The notes: a model not told the origin generated them from the sequence alone. Counted from the stretch's first letter, positions 1-8,908 are shown. The stretch is DNA of 64,000 nucleotides from Vibrio diazotrophicus (GCF_038452265.1 NZ_CP151843.1:558001-622000), one strand, 5' to 3'. Made by a program: numbers and translations.

Positions 1-1
1 A

Positions 2-928
2 GTTGGGGTCGTCGTTATAGCTCCCATAACGGTTGCGATATTGTCAAAATACTACCCCAAAGAAAGCCATTGGCTGGTTGAAAATTTTAAGTCTGTTTAT
101 GAGCAGTCGTCATTATCGAATTACCTGTATAAGCAGGCCATAGCGATTGTTGTACTGGCTCTCATTAGTGTTTTAGTGTCTATATATCCTGCATCCAGTG
201 TAGTGTTCTGTGTCTTCTTTTTGGGCATAGTTCAGATGTGGATTGTATTTACCGAGAGTGCTGGACGAGCATTTCTAAGTTTGGGAATACTCAGCACAAC
301 GACCGCTATCTTAGTCTCATGGTTGCAGTTGGGAAATCACGCGATGGTTTATCAATTTACGATATCTCTGCTTGCTGCAAACACCTATTTTGGCTTATGG
401 GTACCTCATATACTACTTGATAACCGAAATCTTCGAATTCTTGCAGAAAGAGATGTACTTACTGGCGCTCAGACGAGGCAATATTTTATTAAAAATGTGA
501 AGAATGAAATTAGTCGCTGTCGTCGAATTAACCAACCGTTATCTTTGGCGTTATTTGATATAGATGGTTTCAAACAAATCAACGATACCTTTGGTCACAC
601 AGTTGGAGACAAAGTGCTAACAACGGTTTCACAGCATGTAAGTAAGGAGATACGACCTGCCGACCTTATTGGGCGTTTTGGTGGTGATGAGTTCATGCTG
701 TTATTGCCAAGTGACGATTTGCAGCATGCGATTCAAGCCGCGGAACGTATCCGAGATAGTATTGAATGTTTGAGTATCCCATCTTTAGAAAGAAACATCA
801 CATGCAGCTTCGGAGTCGTGGAAATTACCTCAGACGATACTTTTGTTTCAGCTTTTGAGCGCGCCGACAACTTCCTGTTGGATGCAAAGAAATGCGGAAA
901 AAATCAAGTAAAGCCTATTTTACAATAA
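2..928 (+). CDS. Membrane-anchored GGDEF diguanylate cyclase (5' end outside window)
   Basis: The protein makes cyclic di-GMP from two GTP. The C-terminal half is a GGDEF domain with an intact GGDEF active-site motif (680-694), preceded five residues earlier by RPAD, which fits the RxxD inhibitory site, so product feedback is expected. The N-terminal half is hydrophobic, with several predicted membrane segments. A TTG at 41 could be a start, but the frame stays open to the left edge and encodes further hydrophobic residues (VVVIAPITVAIL), so I treat the gene as truncated by the window. It converges on the thioredoxin-like gene. The class is certain; the signal it senses is unknown. Confidence 0.85.
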   Translation, partial: VGVVVIAPITVAILSKYYPKESHWLVENFKSVYEQSSLSNYLYKQAIAIVVLALISVLVSIYPASSVVFCVFFLGIVQMWIVFTESAGRAFLSLGILSTTTAILVSWLQLGNHAMVYQFTISLLAANTYFGLWVPHILLDNRNLRILAERDVLTGAQTRQYFIKNVKNEISRCRRINQPLSLALFDIDGFKQINDTFGHTVGDKVLTTVSQHVSKEIRPADLIGRFGGDEFMLLLPSDDLQHAIQAAERIRDSIECLSIPSLERNITCSFGVVEITSDDTFVSAFERADNFLLDAKKCGKNQVKPILQ

Positions 929-1000
929 GTTATGTTTCAAAAATGGTGCAAATTATTTTGTGACACTGTAGCAAAATAAGTTACACCATTACTAACATTT

Positions 1001-1231
1001 TTAAATCCAAGACTTAACTTTCTCTTCAGAGGGAACCCCTCCTGAGTGAATGACTTGCTCATTCAAGACAACCGCCGGCGTTGACATAACACCGTAGTTC
1101 ATAATGGCTTCCATATCCGTGACTTTTTCTACCTTCACATCAACCCCTACCGCTTCCGCCACGTTCTCAATCAGTTTTGCTGTGTTGATACAATTTGCAC
1201 AACCAGAACCAAGCACTTTGAACACTTTCAT
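1001..1231 (-). CDS. Small thioredoxin-fold protein (redox-active disulfide type)
   Basis: This 76-residue protein has a CxxC motif (GSGCANC) near the N-terminus and a TPAVV cis-proline motif, as in the glutaredoxin-like TM0996/MTH895 family. The ATG at 1231 is preferred because GAGG lies a few bases upstream; an earlier in-frame ATG at 1255 would overlap the permease gene. It lies 11 bp behind a DUF318 permease on the same strand, and this pairing recurs in bacteria. A role handing thiols or metal to the permease is inference. Confidence 0.85.
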   Translation of the reverse strand: MKVFKVLGSGCANCINTAKLIENVAEAVGVDVKVEKVTDMEAIMNYGVMSTPAVVLNEQVIHSGGVPSEEKVKSWI

Positions 1232-1242
1232 ATATAACCTCT

Positions 1243-2238
1243 TCAAATTTCCCAAGTAATTAAATTGAACATCCAGCCGATAATCGTGAATGCACTAAGT
1301 AATAAAGCAAAAAGTATCCCTAGCAAACGCCACTGCATAACCTGTTTCAACATCACAAACTCAGGAATACTTGCAGCGACCGTACTCATACAAAACGCTA
1401 GCGTTGTGCCTACGGGCAACCCGTTCCGTAGCAGGCTTTCCATAATTGGAATAACACCCGTCGCATTTGAGTACAGAGGTATACCAATGAGTACTGATGC
1501 AGGTACAGACCACCACTGCCTGCTCCCTAAGTGGCTTTCAATCCAACCGTCTGGTACGTAACCATGTAACGCAGCACCAACACCAACACCTATCAAAACC
1601 CACTTCCACACTCGACTGAAAATTTCGTGTGTTTCGTTTTTCGCAAATTCATTACGCTGTTTGAATGTCATCGGGCTGGTTTCGCATTGATTAACGACTC
1701 CAGAAGCAATATTAGGCGCATTCTTCATCGCTTTAGCTGCAAAAGGTTGAAGCCAACGTTCAGCTCCTAGCAAATCAAGTAACCAACCACTGAACATGCC
1801 AATAACCATACCGGCTAATACATACAGAAGAGTAAACTTCCACCCCAAGAGGCTGATGAGGAGTAATACTGCTATTTCGTTCACCAAGGGAGAAGTAATA
1901 AGAAAAGCCATGGTGATACCTAGTGGTATGCCCGCTGTCGTAAAACCAAGAAATACCGGAATACTTGAACATGAACAAAATGGAGTAATAGCGCCAAAAA
2001 CACTCCCCATAAAGTAGCCAACAACGCGTTTTTTACCAGAGAGATAATCTCTCACTTTCTCCACATTGAGAGAGGCGCGTAAAAGAGCTATCAAATAAAT
2101 CATTACTGCCAATAAAACGAGGATCTTACTGGTGTCTTCAACAAAAAAATGGACCGCTTGGCCTAACCGAGTCTCGGCATCTAATCCCAGTAGTTGATAC
2201 GTAAACCAATCAGCTAATGATGTAAAAACCCAGAACAT
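1243..2238 (-). CDS. DUF318/YraQ-type permease (putative metal or organoarsenical efflux)
   Basis: This 331-residue integral membrane protein has about eight hydrophobic segments. A cysteine cluster (FCSCSS) follows the first membrane segments. These are hallmarks of the DUF318 permease family, which includes ArsP and the SO_0444-like Cu/Zn exporters. The loop near residues 175-200 is soluble and charged. It is probably co-transcribed with the downstream thioredoxin-like gene, and an ECF sigma factor lies upstream on the same strand. The exported substrate cannot be read from sequence; soft-metal or thiol-reactive substrates are likely. Confidence 0.8.
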   Translation of the reverse strand: MFWVFTSLADWFTYQLLGLDAETRLGQAVHFFVEDTSKILVLLAVMIYLIALLRASLNVEKVRDYLSGKKRVVGYFMGSVFGAITPFCSCSSIPVFLGFTTAGIPLGITMAFLITSPLVNEIAVLLLISLLGWKFTLLYVLAGMVIGMFSGWLLDLLGAERWLQPFAAKAMKNAPNIASGVVNQCETSPMTFKQRNEFAKNETHEIFSRVWKWVLIGVGVGAALHGYVPDGWIESHLGSRQWWSVPASVLIGIPLYSNATGVIPIMESLLRNGLPVGTTLAFCMSTVAASIPEFVMLKQVMQWRLLGILFALLLSAFTIIGWMFNLITWEI

Positions 2239-2377
2239 CTTTCACTCTCCCTACATCGAACATTAAAGGGCAACCCGCTCGTTGCTTATTAATGAAGACG
2301 TGATAAGCGCTAAAAAGACGCAATAAATTTTCATGAAGAAATGAAAAAGATCGTGATTCAACGTTTGTTAGGAAAAA

Positions 2378-2941
2378 CTATGAACGTTTAGGTGTGAAAC
2401 AGCAGACTTTATGCTGTTCATCGAAGGTAATGTGGCAGTTCACTTTAAGCTGTGCTCGAAGCTTCGGCCGTGCTCTTTGAATACGTGACTTTACTGCCGT
2501 TACCGTTAAATGATGGAGTTTCGCAAATTCTTGCTGACTGTGTCCTTGTAAATCACAAAACTCGATAACAGAACGGTCATCCTCACTCAAACATGCCAGA
2601 GCTTTAGGAAGACACTGAGCGAGACTTTCTATTGGCTCACGCTCCGATCTAATGTCTAAAGCATATCGGTCATTGCTATCAGAAATAGATTCTAAACGCC
2701 CCGATTTTCGCCATTCATCAACAAGTAAGTTTTTCGCAACCGTGAACAACCAAGCTTTTTGATTTTCAATATCACAAAATGCTCGCTCTCTTTGTAATGC
2801 TCGAAGAAAGGTTTCCTGCAACAGGTCATACGCCAAGTCCTGACAGGAACAATGCTGAGTTAACCATCGATACAGAGCAGCTTCAGTTGTCGCCCAAGTA
2901 TCTAATAGACAAGGAACTGGCGAATGTTGAGTTGAGTTCAT
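2378..2941 (-). CDS. ECF-family RNA polymerase sigma factor
   Basis: This 187-residue protein has sigma region 2 (DLLQETFLRAL, then NQKAWLFTVAKNLLVDEWRK) and region 4 (RSVIEFCDLQGHSQQEFAKL, then TAVKSRIQRARPKLR). The tail has a CHxxFDExxxVCC pattern similar to SigZ-type ECF factors, and such Cys/His tails may bind metal or sense redox state. No anti-sigma gene is adjacent. It precedes the permease and thioredoxin-like genes on the same strand by 139 bp, so they may be its targets. Confidence 0.85.
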   Translation of the reverse strand: MNSTQHSPVPCLLDTWATTEAALYRWLTQHCSCQDLAYDLLQETFLRALQRERAFCDIENQKAWLFTVAKNLLVDEWRKSGRLESISDSNDRYALDIRSEREPIESLAQCLPKALACLSEDDRSVIEFCDLQGHSQQEFAKLHHLTVTAVKSRIQRARPKLRAQLKVNCHITFDEQHKVCCFTPKRS

Positions 2942-3176
2942 AGTTCAAACGTGCTCCAAAGCTTTCTGCGACGGCCTGAGTTGCGCATTCAGTATCTAAA
3001 TCATAGGACCTATTTCAGCCCTTTTTTGGGATCTGGCGCATTCTCTGGTAATAAGCTTGTTGTGTTTAAATTAATCACTCGTGTTGCGTGGTTTGAGGAT
3101 GTTAGATGTTCGCTCAACCATTTAGAAGTTAGTAAATCAAGATTAAGTTATAGTGCATTATAAGTATTAAAAATAA

Positions 3177-3198
3177 CCGGATGCTAACTTGCATCCGG
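3177..3198 (-). terminator. Rho-independent terminator of the DoxX gene
   Basis: A perfect 8-bp stem CCGGATGC / GCATCCGG has a 6-nt loop. Read on the minus strand it is followed by a T-rich run, just past the DoxX stop codon. Confidence 0.75.
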
Positions 3199-3213
3199 CT
3201 TAGTTCTTATGTG

Positions 3214-3636
3214 TTATGCGTCAGGTCTTAACGCGTACTTACCTGAACCTAAGAATAAGGTTGCAATAGCAGCAAACAGATAAACTGCTATTCCCTCAAC
3301 AGCCCAAGCTCCGTATTTGTTTAACGAAAAGAAGTCGCCCATATGTAATAGATAAATGACAACTACACACGTACCAATAACGACGATTGATGACAAACGC
3401 GTAAATACGCCAGCAATAATCAGAATTGGAGCAACCACCTCACCTAAGTAAACACCATATGCAATAAATGCGGGTAAACCGTTCTGTACCAGTAATCCTT
3501 GAATGAAGTCCGTACCGCCATAGATTTTGTGTATACCGTGTAATAAAAACATAAATGCGAAACTGACACGTAATACCAATTTACCTATATCCGGTTTTGC
3601 TAACTGCTTATCTAGTTGATTTAAGATTTCGATCAT
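3214..3636 (-). CDS. DoxX family membrane protein
   Basis: This 140-residue protein has four predicted membrane helices and the family pattern VLRVSFAFMFLLHGIHKI near the start plus GLPAFIAYGVYLGEVVAPILI. DoxX proteins are small inner-membrane proteins linked in some systems to redox stress. The start at 3636 is chosen because AAGGA is 8 bases away; an ATG at 3645 abuts that site and is too close. A perfect FNR-type box lies about 110 bp upstream, suggesting oxygen-responsive control. Confidence 0.8.
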   Translation of the reverse strand: MIEILNQLDKQLAKPDIGKLVLRVSFAFMFLLHGIHKIYGGTDFIQGLLVQNGLPAFIAYGVYLGEVVAPILIIAGVFTRLSSIVVIGTCVVVIYLLHMGDFFSLNKYGAWAVEGIAVYLFAAIATLFLGSGKYALRPDA

Positions 3637-3741
3637 GACAACCATCCTTTTAGGTCTAATAATCTTTACTATAGAAGCCTATAGCACACAGTATCACCTA
3701 AAAGTATTAATCATCTTCATCAATTTTTCTGAATAATATCA

Positions 3742-3755
3742 TTGATGTAAATCAA
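3742..3755. promoter_or_regulatory. Candidate FNR binding site
   Basis: TTGATGTAAATCAA is an exact match to the FNR consensus TTGAT-N4-ATCAA. It lies upstream of the DoxX gene, the only gene for which it is in a promoter position. Confidence 0.6.
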
Positions 3756-3810
3756 CCTCTTATTTTCACACGTACTGTATATGGAAGCGGTCACATAACA
3801 CATTTATTGT

Positions 3811-4689
3811 TTAATTAAATATCAACTTTAGTTCATCGAACAGCCAGTTGAATACAGGCCCTTTATCTTTGCCTTTACTGCACACTAAATCTACTGGTAC
3901 GTTCCATGCTTTATGGTCGAACGCAACGCTAACTTTATGCAGTTCTCCTGATGCCACCAAGTCTTCAACCATAAATATTGGTAAGTAAGCCCAACCGACT
4001 TGTTGTTTCACCAATTCTAATACATTGTAGTGGCTTGAACTCCACCAAACTTTAGGACTTATACTGGCTAAATTGTGAGACTCTTGTTTCAGCTTTCCTC
4101 GCACTGCTATCTGCCGATATGAAGACAAATCTGATGGAAGCTTCACTTCTAATTTTGAAAGAGGATAAAGAGGATGACAAACCGCAATATAATCCACGCT
4201 GCCGACATAACAGAAGTCCACTTCTTTTGTCATATCTAACTCCGTAAACATCACACCTAGATCGACATTGTTAGACGCAATTTCCTGACAAATATCTGTA
4301 GAGGCAATTGTTAGTACATCAATTTGAGTTGAAGGAAACTTATCATCTAAGCGTTTAAACAACTTAGCCAGTTTTTTATTCATTACCCCATCATCAATAG
4401 CTATGGTTAATGCACCTTCTTCTTTTCGCTCTATCGATTGAGCGATTTTCTCAAACTCATTCGCTTGCGCGAGCAAGTTTCTTGCGCTTCGAATCAACCG
4501 TTCACCGGCAACGGTTAATTTGGGATTGCGAGAAGAGCGATCAAAAAGCTCAACTCCTAAATCTATTTCCAAAGTACTAATGCCGTGACTTACCGCTGAC
4601 TGCACTTTCCCCATTTTGCGCGCACAGGCAGAAAACGAACCAAGTTCCGCTGCTAGTACCATCATTTTAATTTGTTCAAGACTCAACAT
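3811..4689 (-). CDS. LysR family transcriptional regulator
   Basis: This 292-residue protein has an N-terminal winged helix-turn-helix (residues 3-62, including AELGSFSACARKMGKVQSAV) and a C-terminal substrate-binding domain. It is divergent from the SugE-like pump gene with about 95 bp between starts, the usual arrangement for a LysR regulator and its target. The effector is not evident. Confidence 0.88.
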   Translation of the reverse strand: MLSLEQIKMMVLAAELGSFSACARKMGKVQSAVSHGISTLEIDLGVELFDRSSRNPKLTVAGERLIRSARNLLAQANEFEKIAQSIERKEEGALTIAIDDGVMNKKLAKLFKRLDDKFPSTQIDVLTIASTDICQEIASNNVDLGVMFTELDMTKEVDFCYVGSVDYIAVCHPLYPLSKLEVKLPSDLSSYRQIAVRGKLKQESHNLASISPKVWWSSSHYNVLELVKQQVGWAYLPIFMVEDLVASGELHKVSVAFDHKAWNVPVDLVCSKGKDKGPVFNWLFDELKLIFN

Positions 4690-4783
4690 ATGAATTTATT
4701 CGATAGGTATTAACTTTTATCCATCATAGATACAGATACCATTAGCCGCAAATCATGTTTGTTAAATTGAAGGTGTATTGTTT

Positions 4784-5101
4784 ATGAGTTGGTTGTATTT
4801 GGTTTTAGCTGGAGTGACGGAAATTGGTTGGCCCGTAGGCCTGAAACTTGCGCAAAGCGGACAATACAAGTGGCTGGGGATTCTAATGGCCATCAGCTTT
4901 ATGGCAATCAGTGGAACACTGTTATTTCTGGCGCAAAAGAGCATACCTATGGGCACTGCCTACGCGGTTTGGACAGGTATCGGTGCAGCAGGAACTTTCC
5001 TCGTTGGTGTATTTGTCTATGGGGACGCTTCTTCACTTGTTCGCTATCTAGGTGTGTTCTTGATTTTGTCTGGTGTTGTTTTACTTAAAGTTGGGCATTA
5101 A
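4784..5101 (+). CDS. sugE: SMR family transporter, SugE/Gdx-like
   Basis: This 105-residue protein has four transmembrane helices. TM1 carries the conserved membrane glutamate in AGVTEIGWPVGLKLA, and TM3 has GTAYAVWTGIGAAG, a pattern typical of the SugE/Gdx subgroup of small multidrug resistance proteins. Gdx members export guanidinium ions and some quaternary ammonium compounds as antiparallel dimers. ATG at 4784 is chosen over a TTG at 4778 because AAGGTG is suitably spaced. No guanidine riboswitch was recognised upstream; LysR control is more likely. Confidence 0.85.
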   Translation: MSWLYLVLAGVTEIGWPVGLKLAQSGQYKWLGILMAISFMAISGTLLFLAQKSIPMGTAYAVWTGIGAAGTFLVGVFVYGDASSLVRYLGVFLILSGVVLLKVGH

Positions 5102-5407
5102 TTGAAATAAAGATCCTTAAGGGTGAGGATTCAAAAACTGAATATTTATTCACAACCAATCATTATCTTTTCGATAAAAAATTTTTGGTTTTATTGGGAT
5201 ATTTTTTATTGCGTGAGAAAAAGTATGACCTTATTATCGCCCTGCTTCTTGATGATAGCCAATCCGAGTACATCACAGCAGTTTTGTGGCAAGGCGATAG
5301 AGCAACTATCCAAGAGTGACTTTGACGGCGCGAACGCGCTTTTATTGACGCTCCACTTTTCATCATCCAAGACCATGAAAAGTGCCTTGTTATTTTGGAG
5401 AATTGCT
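5102..5407 (+). promoter_or_regulatory. Structured leader of the lysine/ornithine decarboxylase gene
   Basis: This 306-bp gap between the SMR gene and the decarboxylase has an ATCCT/AGGAT hairpin at its 5' end, a small GCGC hairpin followed by TTTT (about 5328-5343), and a perfect 10-bp stem CACTTTTCAT (5354-5363) / ATGAAAAGTG (5375-5384) with an 11-nt loop. The last stem ends 11 nt before the TTTTGGAG ribosome site. The whole region is open in frame with the decarboxylase, so a translated leader is possible. The function is inferred. Confidence 0.45.
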
Positions 5408-6607
5408 ATGGCTAATTCAGCTTCTGTATTGGATTTTCAATCTTTTTCTTCTCAAGCTTTGTCTGCAGAATCTATCGACCTAATCGAAACCTCTGTAGAG
5501 AAGTTTGGTGCTCCTTTACTGATTCTTGATTGCGATATTATTCGCTCTCAATATCGTGCGCTAAGCAATGCATTACCTAATGTTGCACTGCACTTTGCTC
5601 TTAAGCCACTCCCTCATCCAAATGTTGTTAAAACACTTTTGGAGGAAGGTGCATGCTTCGATTTAGCAACCACAGGTGAAGTTGAACTTGTTCAGCAACA
5701 AGGTGTACCCGCTGAGCGTACAATCCACACACACCCAATCAAGCGTGACCGCGACATTCGCGATGCACTAGTCTACGGATGCAATGTGTTTGTGGTTGAT
5801 AACCTCAATGAATTAGAAAAATTCAAACCGTACAAAGATCAAGTTGAACTGCTTGTTCGCCTTAGCTTCCGCAACACTGAAGCTTTTGCTGATTTATCTA
5901 AAAAGTTTGGTTGTTCTGCTGAGCAGGCGTTAGTGATCATTGAAACCGCAAAAGAGTGGAACATTCACATCAAAGGTTTGTCATTCCATGTGGGTTCTCA
6001 AACGGCTAATCCACAAAAATATGTGGATGCAATTCGCAGCTGTAAAGAAGTAATGGACCAAGTGTTTGAACGTGGACTGCCAGCGCTAAGTACGCTAGAT
6101 ATCGGCGGTGGGTTCCCAGTGACTTACACTCAACAGGTGATGCCTATTGACCAATTCTGCATACCGATTAACGAAGCGTTAAACGAGTTGCCAGAAACAG
6201 TACAGGTAATTGCGGAACCTGGTCGTTTCATTGTCGCACCTGCAGTAACCAGCGTTGCGTCAGTAATGGGACAAGCAGAACGTGAAGGCCAGATTTGGTA
6301 CTACCTAGATGACGGCATTTACGGATCATTCAGTGGCTTGATGTTTGACCATACTGAATATCCGCTAGTGACATTAAAGCAAGATGGCGAATTAGTACCT
6401 AGCGTTTTATCAGGCCCAACCTGTGACAGTATCGATGTGATTGCAGAGAACATCATGCTACCAAAATTGGAAAATGGTGATTTGGTCATCGGCCGTATGA
6501 TGGGCGCATACACAAGCGCAACTGCAACAGATTTTAACTTTTTCAAACGCGCACAAACAATTGTGATTAACGAATTTGAAGAAAGCAGCCAACGTATGAT
6601 TGGCTAA
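5408..6607 (+). CDS. Lysine/ornithine decarboxylase, PLP fold-type III
   Basis: This 399-residue enzyme has an N-terminal alanine-racemase barrel and a C-terminal beta domain (Orn/DAP/Arg decarboxylase group 2). The PLP lysine is K66 in HFALKPLPHP. GPTCDSID (Cys339) supplies the catalytic cysteine from the partner subunit, and HVGSQ and DIGGGFP are conserved cofactor motifs. It should make putrescine or cadaverine. Length and motifs match the Vibrio-type L/ODC group. The frame is open back to 5123, but ATG 5408 has GGAG at good spacing and gives the family length. A terminator follows. Confidence 0.88.
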   Translation: MANSASVLDFQSFSSQALSAESIDLIETSVEKFGAPLLILDCDIIRSQYRALSNALPNVALHFALKPLPHPNVVKTLLEEGACFDLATTGEVELVQQQGVPAERTIHTHPIKRDRDIRDALVYGCNVFVVDNLNELEKFKPYKDQVELLVRLSFRNTEAFADLSKKFGCSAEQALVIIETAKEWNIHIKGLSFHVGSQTANPQKYVDAIRSCKEVMDQVFERGLPALSTLDIGGGFPVTYTQQVMPIDQFCIPINEALNELPETVQVIAEPGRFIVAPAVTSVASVMGQAEREGQIWYYLDDGIYGSFSGLMFDHTEYPLVTLKQDGELVPSVLSGPTCDSIDVIAENIMLPKLENGDLVIGRMMGAYTSATATDFNFFKRAQTIVINEFEESSQRMIG

Positions 6608-6623
6608 CATAAAATGAATTCCG

Positions 6624-6648
6624 AAAGCTCCCTTAAAGGGAGCTTTTT
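6624..6648 (+). terminator. Rho-independent terminator
   Basis: The stem AAAGCTCCCTT / AAGGGAGCTTT has a very short loop and is followed by a T run, directly after the decarboxylase gene. It is nearly symmetric, so it may also serve the convergent flavin-binding gene. Confidence 0.85.
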
Positions 6649-6662
6649 CGTTTTAGCTTTGT

Positions 6663-7322
6663 TTAGGCATTGTGCCAGCGATGTCCGTAAGCGGCGCTGT
6701 AATCCGGTGTTTCTACAACATCACTTAACTCATCAACCGCTTTTAGTGGCCCAACAACGGTTCGATAAGGCAAATAACCAGCCCATACAGGCAGATCCAA
6801 ATCCTCTTTATCGTCATTAACCACACCTATGCTGACTTTAACCGATGCTTCAGTTAGTGGAATGCGCAGTAACATGGTTGCACTAAGTTCTCTCTCGTTG
6901 CTCAAACGCACTTCTTGCGTACGCCCAGGTGCAATGTGTTCTACAAAATGATTCAGCAAACGATCTTTTTCTCTGTTGTCATCTACGACTGTAAAGTGAC
7001 CAAAGACAACAGCAGAGCGATAATGAGCGCTGTGATGAAAAGCAGACCGAGCCAGTATCCATCCGTCAAACAAGGTAAAAGTTAAACAGGTTTGCACCCC
7101 GTTTTTTAGTGAACGTAGCAAGCGGCTGTTATTGGCACCATGGATGTAGACATGATCGTCCACGCGCCAAGCTAACATCGGAATGACCACCGGTCCCTGT
7201 TCATTATTAATCGCAATATGTGCGATTAGGCTTTCATCAATAATTTGGTGAAGACTCTCCAAATCAAACTGAGCTTTGTGTACTGCTTTTTTAATCTGCG
7301 TTCTCGGTGTATTTGAAAGCAT
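6663..7322 (-). CDS. Pyridoxamine 5'-phosphate oxidase family FMN-binding protein
   Basis: This 219-residue split-barrel protein has the family patterns VVIPMLAWRVDDHVYIHGA and CLTFTLFDGWILARSAFHHSAHYRSAVVFG. The product probably binds FMN or a related flavin; genuine PdxH activity is not implied. It is divergent from a MocR-type regulator, an arrangement seen repeatedly for this family, and is its likely target. The substrate is unknown. Confidence 0.82.
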   Translation of the reverse strand: MLSNTPRTQIKKAVHKAQFDLESLHQIIDESLIAHIAINNEQGPVVIPMLAWRVDDHVYIHGANNSRLLRSLKNGVQTCLTFTLFDGWILARSAFHHSAHYRSAVVFGHFTVVDDNREKDRLLNHFVEHIAPGRTQEVRLSNERELSATMLLRIPLTEASVKVSIGVVNDDKEDLDLPVWAGYLPYRTVVGPLKAVDELSDVVETPDYSAAYGHRWHNA

Positions 7323-7353
7323 CGTCTATCCCTATCTAAATCTGACTTCATGG

Positions 7354-7394
7354 TTGCAATGTAGCAACACACTGGTACCTTAAGAAGAACCAGT
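7354..7394. promoter_or_regulatory. Candidate operator region between the PNPOx-like and MocR genes
   Basis: The divergent gap contains TTGC-N6-GCAA (7354-7367) and ACTGGT (7371-7376) facing ACCAGT (7389-7394). The paired inverted repeats are a plausible MocR operator. This is inference from position and symmetry. Confidence 0.35.
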
Positions 7395-7417
7395 TTTGGA
7401 TTAAGGACAGATCCACT

Positions 7418-8854
7418 TTGCAACCCATCGACTCCGGCGATTTAGTACTTCAAAACGACAAATCATCGAAACAGGAAAGCCTGTTCCACGCTATACGCGA
7501 AAAAATCGTTAAGCAGCTTTGGCATAAAGGAGGAAAGCTTCCTTCAACACGTAAGCTTGCCGAAGAACTTCAACTCAGCAGAAATACTGTTACTGCGGCC
7601 TATGAACAGCTCGCTGCTGAAGGTTACATTGAAGCACGCTCCGGTTCTGGCTTCTACGTAACGGTTGAACTGCCTGATCACTACTTGCCATGTGCAGACA
7701 TCGTCAAATCAACCGAAACCAACAAAAGCATACCTTCTATTAACAGCGCGTTTGCTCCGGGTGTTCCCGATCTGCATCAGTTCCCTATTGCCAAGTGGCA
7801 CAAGTATGTTCAGCTACACTCCACCCGCCAATACTTACTTGGCAATAATGGTATCCAAGGTGATAGTGCTCTTAGAATGGCCTTGAGAAATTATCTTGCT
7901 ACCAGTCGCTCTGTACATTGCGATGCCAGCCAAATCATTATTACGTCGGGCGCGCAACAAGCGTTAATGATAGCGCTGATGGCAGTAATGGAGAGCCATG
8001 ATTCGGTATTGATGGAACAACCGGGCTATTCCAAAATGCGTAAAATCATTGAGCTTTTAAACTACCGGTTTGAGCCTGTTCATGTTGAAGAGTATGTAGG
8101 TTTTGACTTGGAGAGCATTCTCAACAGTAAAGCCCGCGCTTTATACATTACGCCAAGTAACCAATACCCGATGGGCACAACGTTAAATACGGAGCAACGT
8201 TTAAAGCTGATTGAATGGGCAACTCAGGGGAATCACTGGATTATTGAAGACGACTATGACAGTGAGTTTCAGTTCGCACATCGTCCTTACACCAGTCTGC
8301 AAGGTCTATCGTCTGAAATCGGCCACGATTCGCGAGTTATCTATATCGGGTCGTTGAGCAAAACTATGTTCAACAGTTTGAGAATGGGTTATCTCATCGT
8401 TCCTTCCGCTTTGGTCGAAAAATGCTTAGCGATAAAAGATGCATTGACCGGAGACTCCCCTGCACACATCCAAGCTGCACTTGCTGATTTCATAAGTTCA
8501 GGCGATTTTCTGCGTCATATCAGAAAGATGCGTAGACTTTATAAAGAAAAACATCATCAGATGATTCTCTCCATAAACCAGCATTTTGGTGATGATGCTG
8601 AGGTTATCAGCCAAGCCGCGGGCCTTCACGTTACGCTTAAGTGGCTAAAAGATGTTAATGAGGTGACATTGTCACAAAAAGCGTTCAAAAAAGGGATTAT
8701 CATAAGGCCATTAAGTTACTACGAGCATCCAGATTTCAAGCTGCGCAACTGGCAAGGCGCAGTGCTCGGATTTGGTAATATTTCAACGGACGATATCGAC
8801 GAGAAAATAAAACAGATTGCCGATCTGTTTTACAACTTAGATAGCCAACTGTGA
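7418..8854 (+). CDS. MocR-type transcriptional regulator (GntR HTH plus aminotransferase domain)
   Basis: This 478-residue protein fuses an N-terminal GntR winged helix (LPSTRKLAEELQLSRNTVTA, about residues 48-67) to a fold-type I aminotransferase-like domain. The PLP lysine is K315 in SLSKT, and IIEDDYDSEF carries the cofactor-contacting aspartate. The length of about 480 is normal for MocR/PdxR. The start is TTG at 7418; an AAGGAC site lies about 9 bases upstream and no nearby ATG fits. It is divergent from the FMN-binding gene, so it probably senses PLP or a PLP-amine adduct. Confidence 0.88.
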   Translation: MQPIDSGDLVLQNDKSSKQESLFHAIREKIVKQLWHKGGKLPSTRKLAEELQLSRNTVTAAYEQLAAEGYIEARSGSGFYVTVELPDHYLPCADIVKSTETNKSIPSINSAFAPGVPDLHQFPIAKWHKYVQLHSTRQYLLGNNGIQGDSALRMALRNYLATSRSVHCDASQIIITSGAQQALMIALMAVMESHDSVLMEQPGYSKMRKIIELLNYRFEPVHVEEYVGFDLESILNSKARALYITPSNQYPMGTTLNTEQRLKLIEWATQGNHWIIEDDYDSEFQFAHRPYTSLQGLSSEIGHDSRVIYIGSLSKTMFNSLRMGYLIVPSALVEKCLAIKDALTGDSPAHIQAALADFISSGDFLRHIRKMRRLYKEKHHQMILSINQHFGDDAEVISQAAGLHVTLKWLKDVNEVTLSQKAFKKGIIIRPLSYYEHPDFKLRNWQGAVLGFGNISTDDIDEKIKQIADLFYNLDSQL

Positions 8855-8908
8855 CCCGTAAGAACCTTTTTGTTACACTGCATTTACCCACATGGATTTG
8901 GACCTTTT

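Noticed and set aside
2951..3163. 70-residue plus-strand frame between the ECF sigma and DoxX genes
   Set aside because: No ribosome site, no recognisable domain, and it lies opposite divergent promoter sequence; likely chance.
5123..5407. N-terminal extension of the decarboxylase
   Set aside because: Low-complexity, not similar to the family, and ATG 5408 has a good ribosome site; kept only as a possible leader.
6614..6820. 68-residue frame after the decarboxylase
   Set aside because: It runs through the terminator hairpin and is antisense to the FMN-binding gene.
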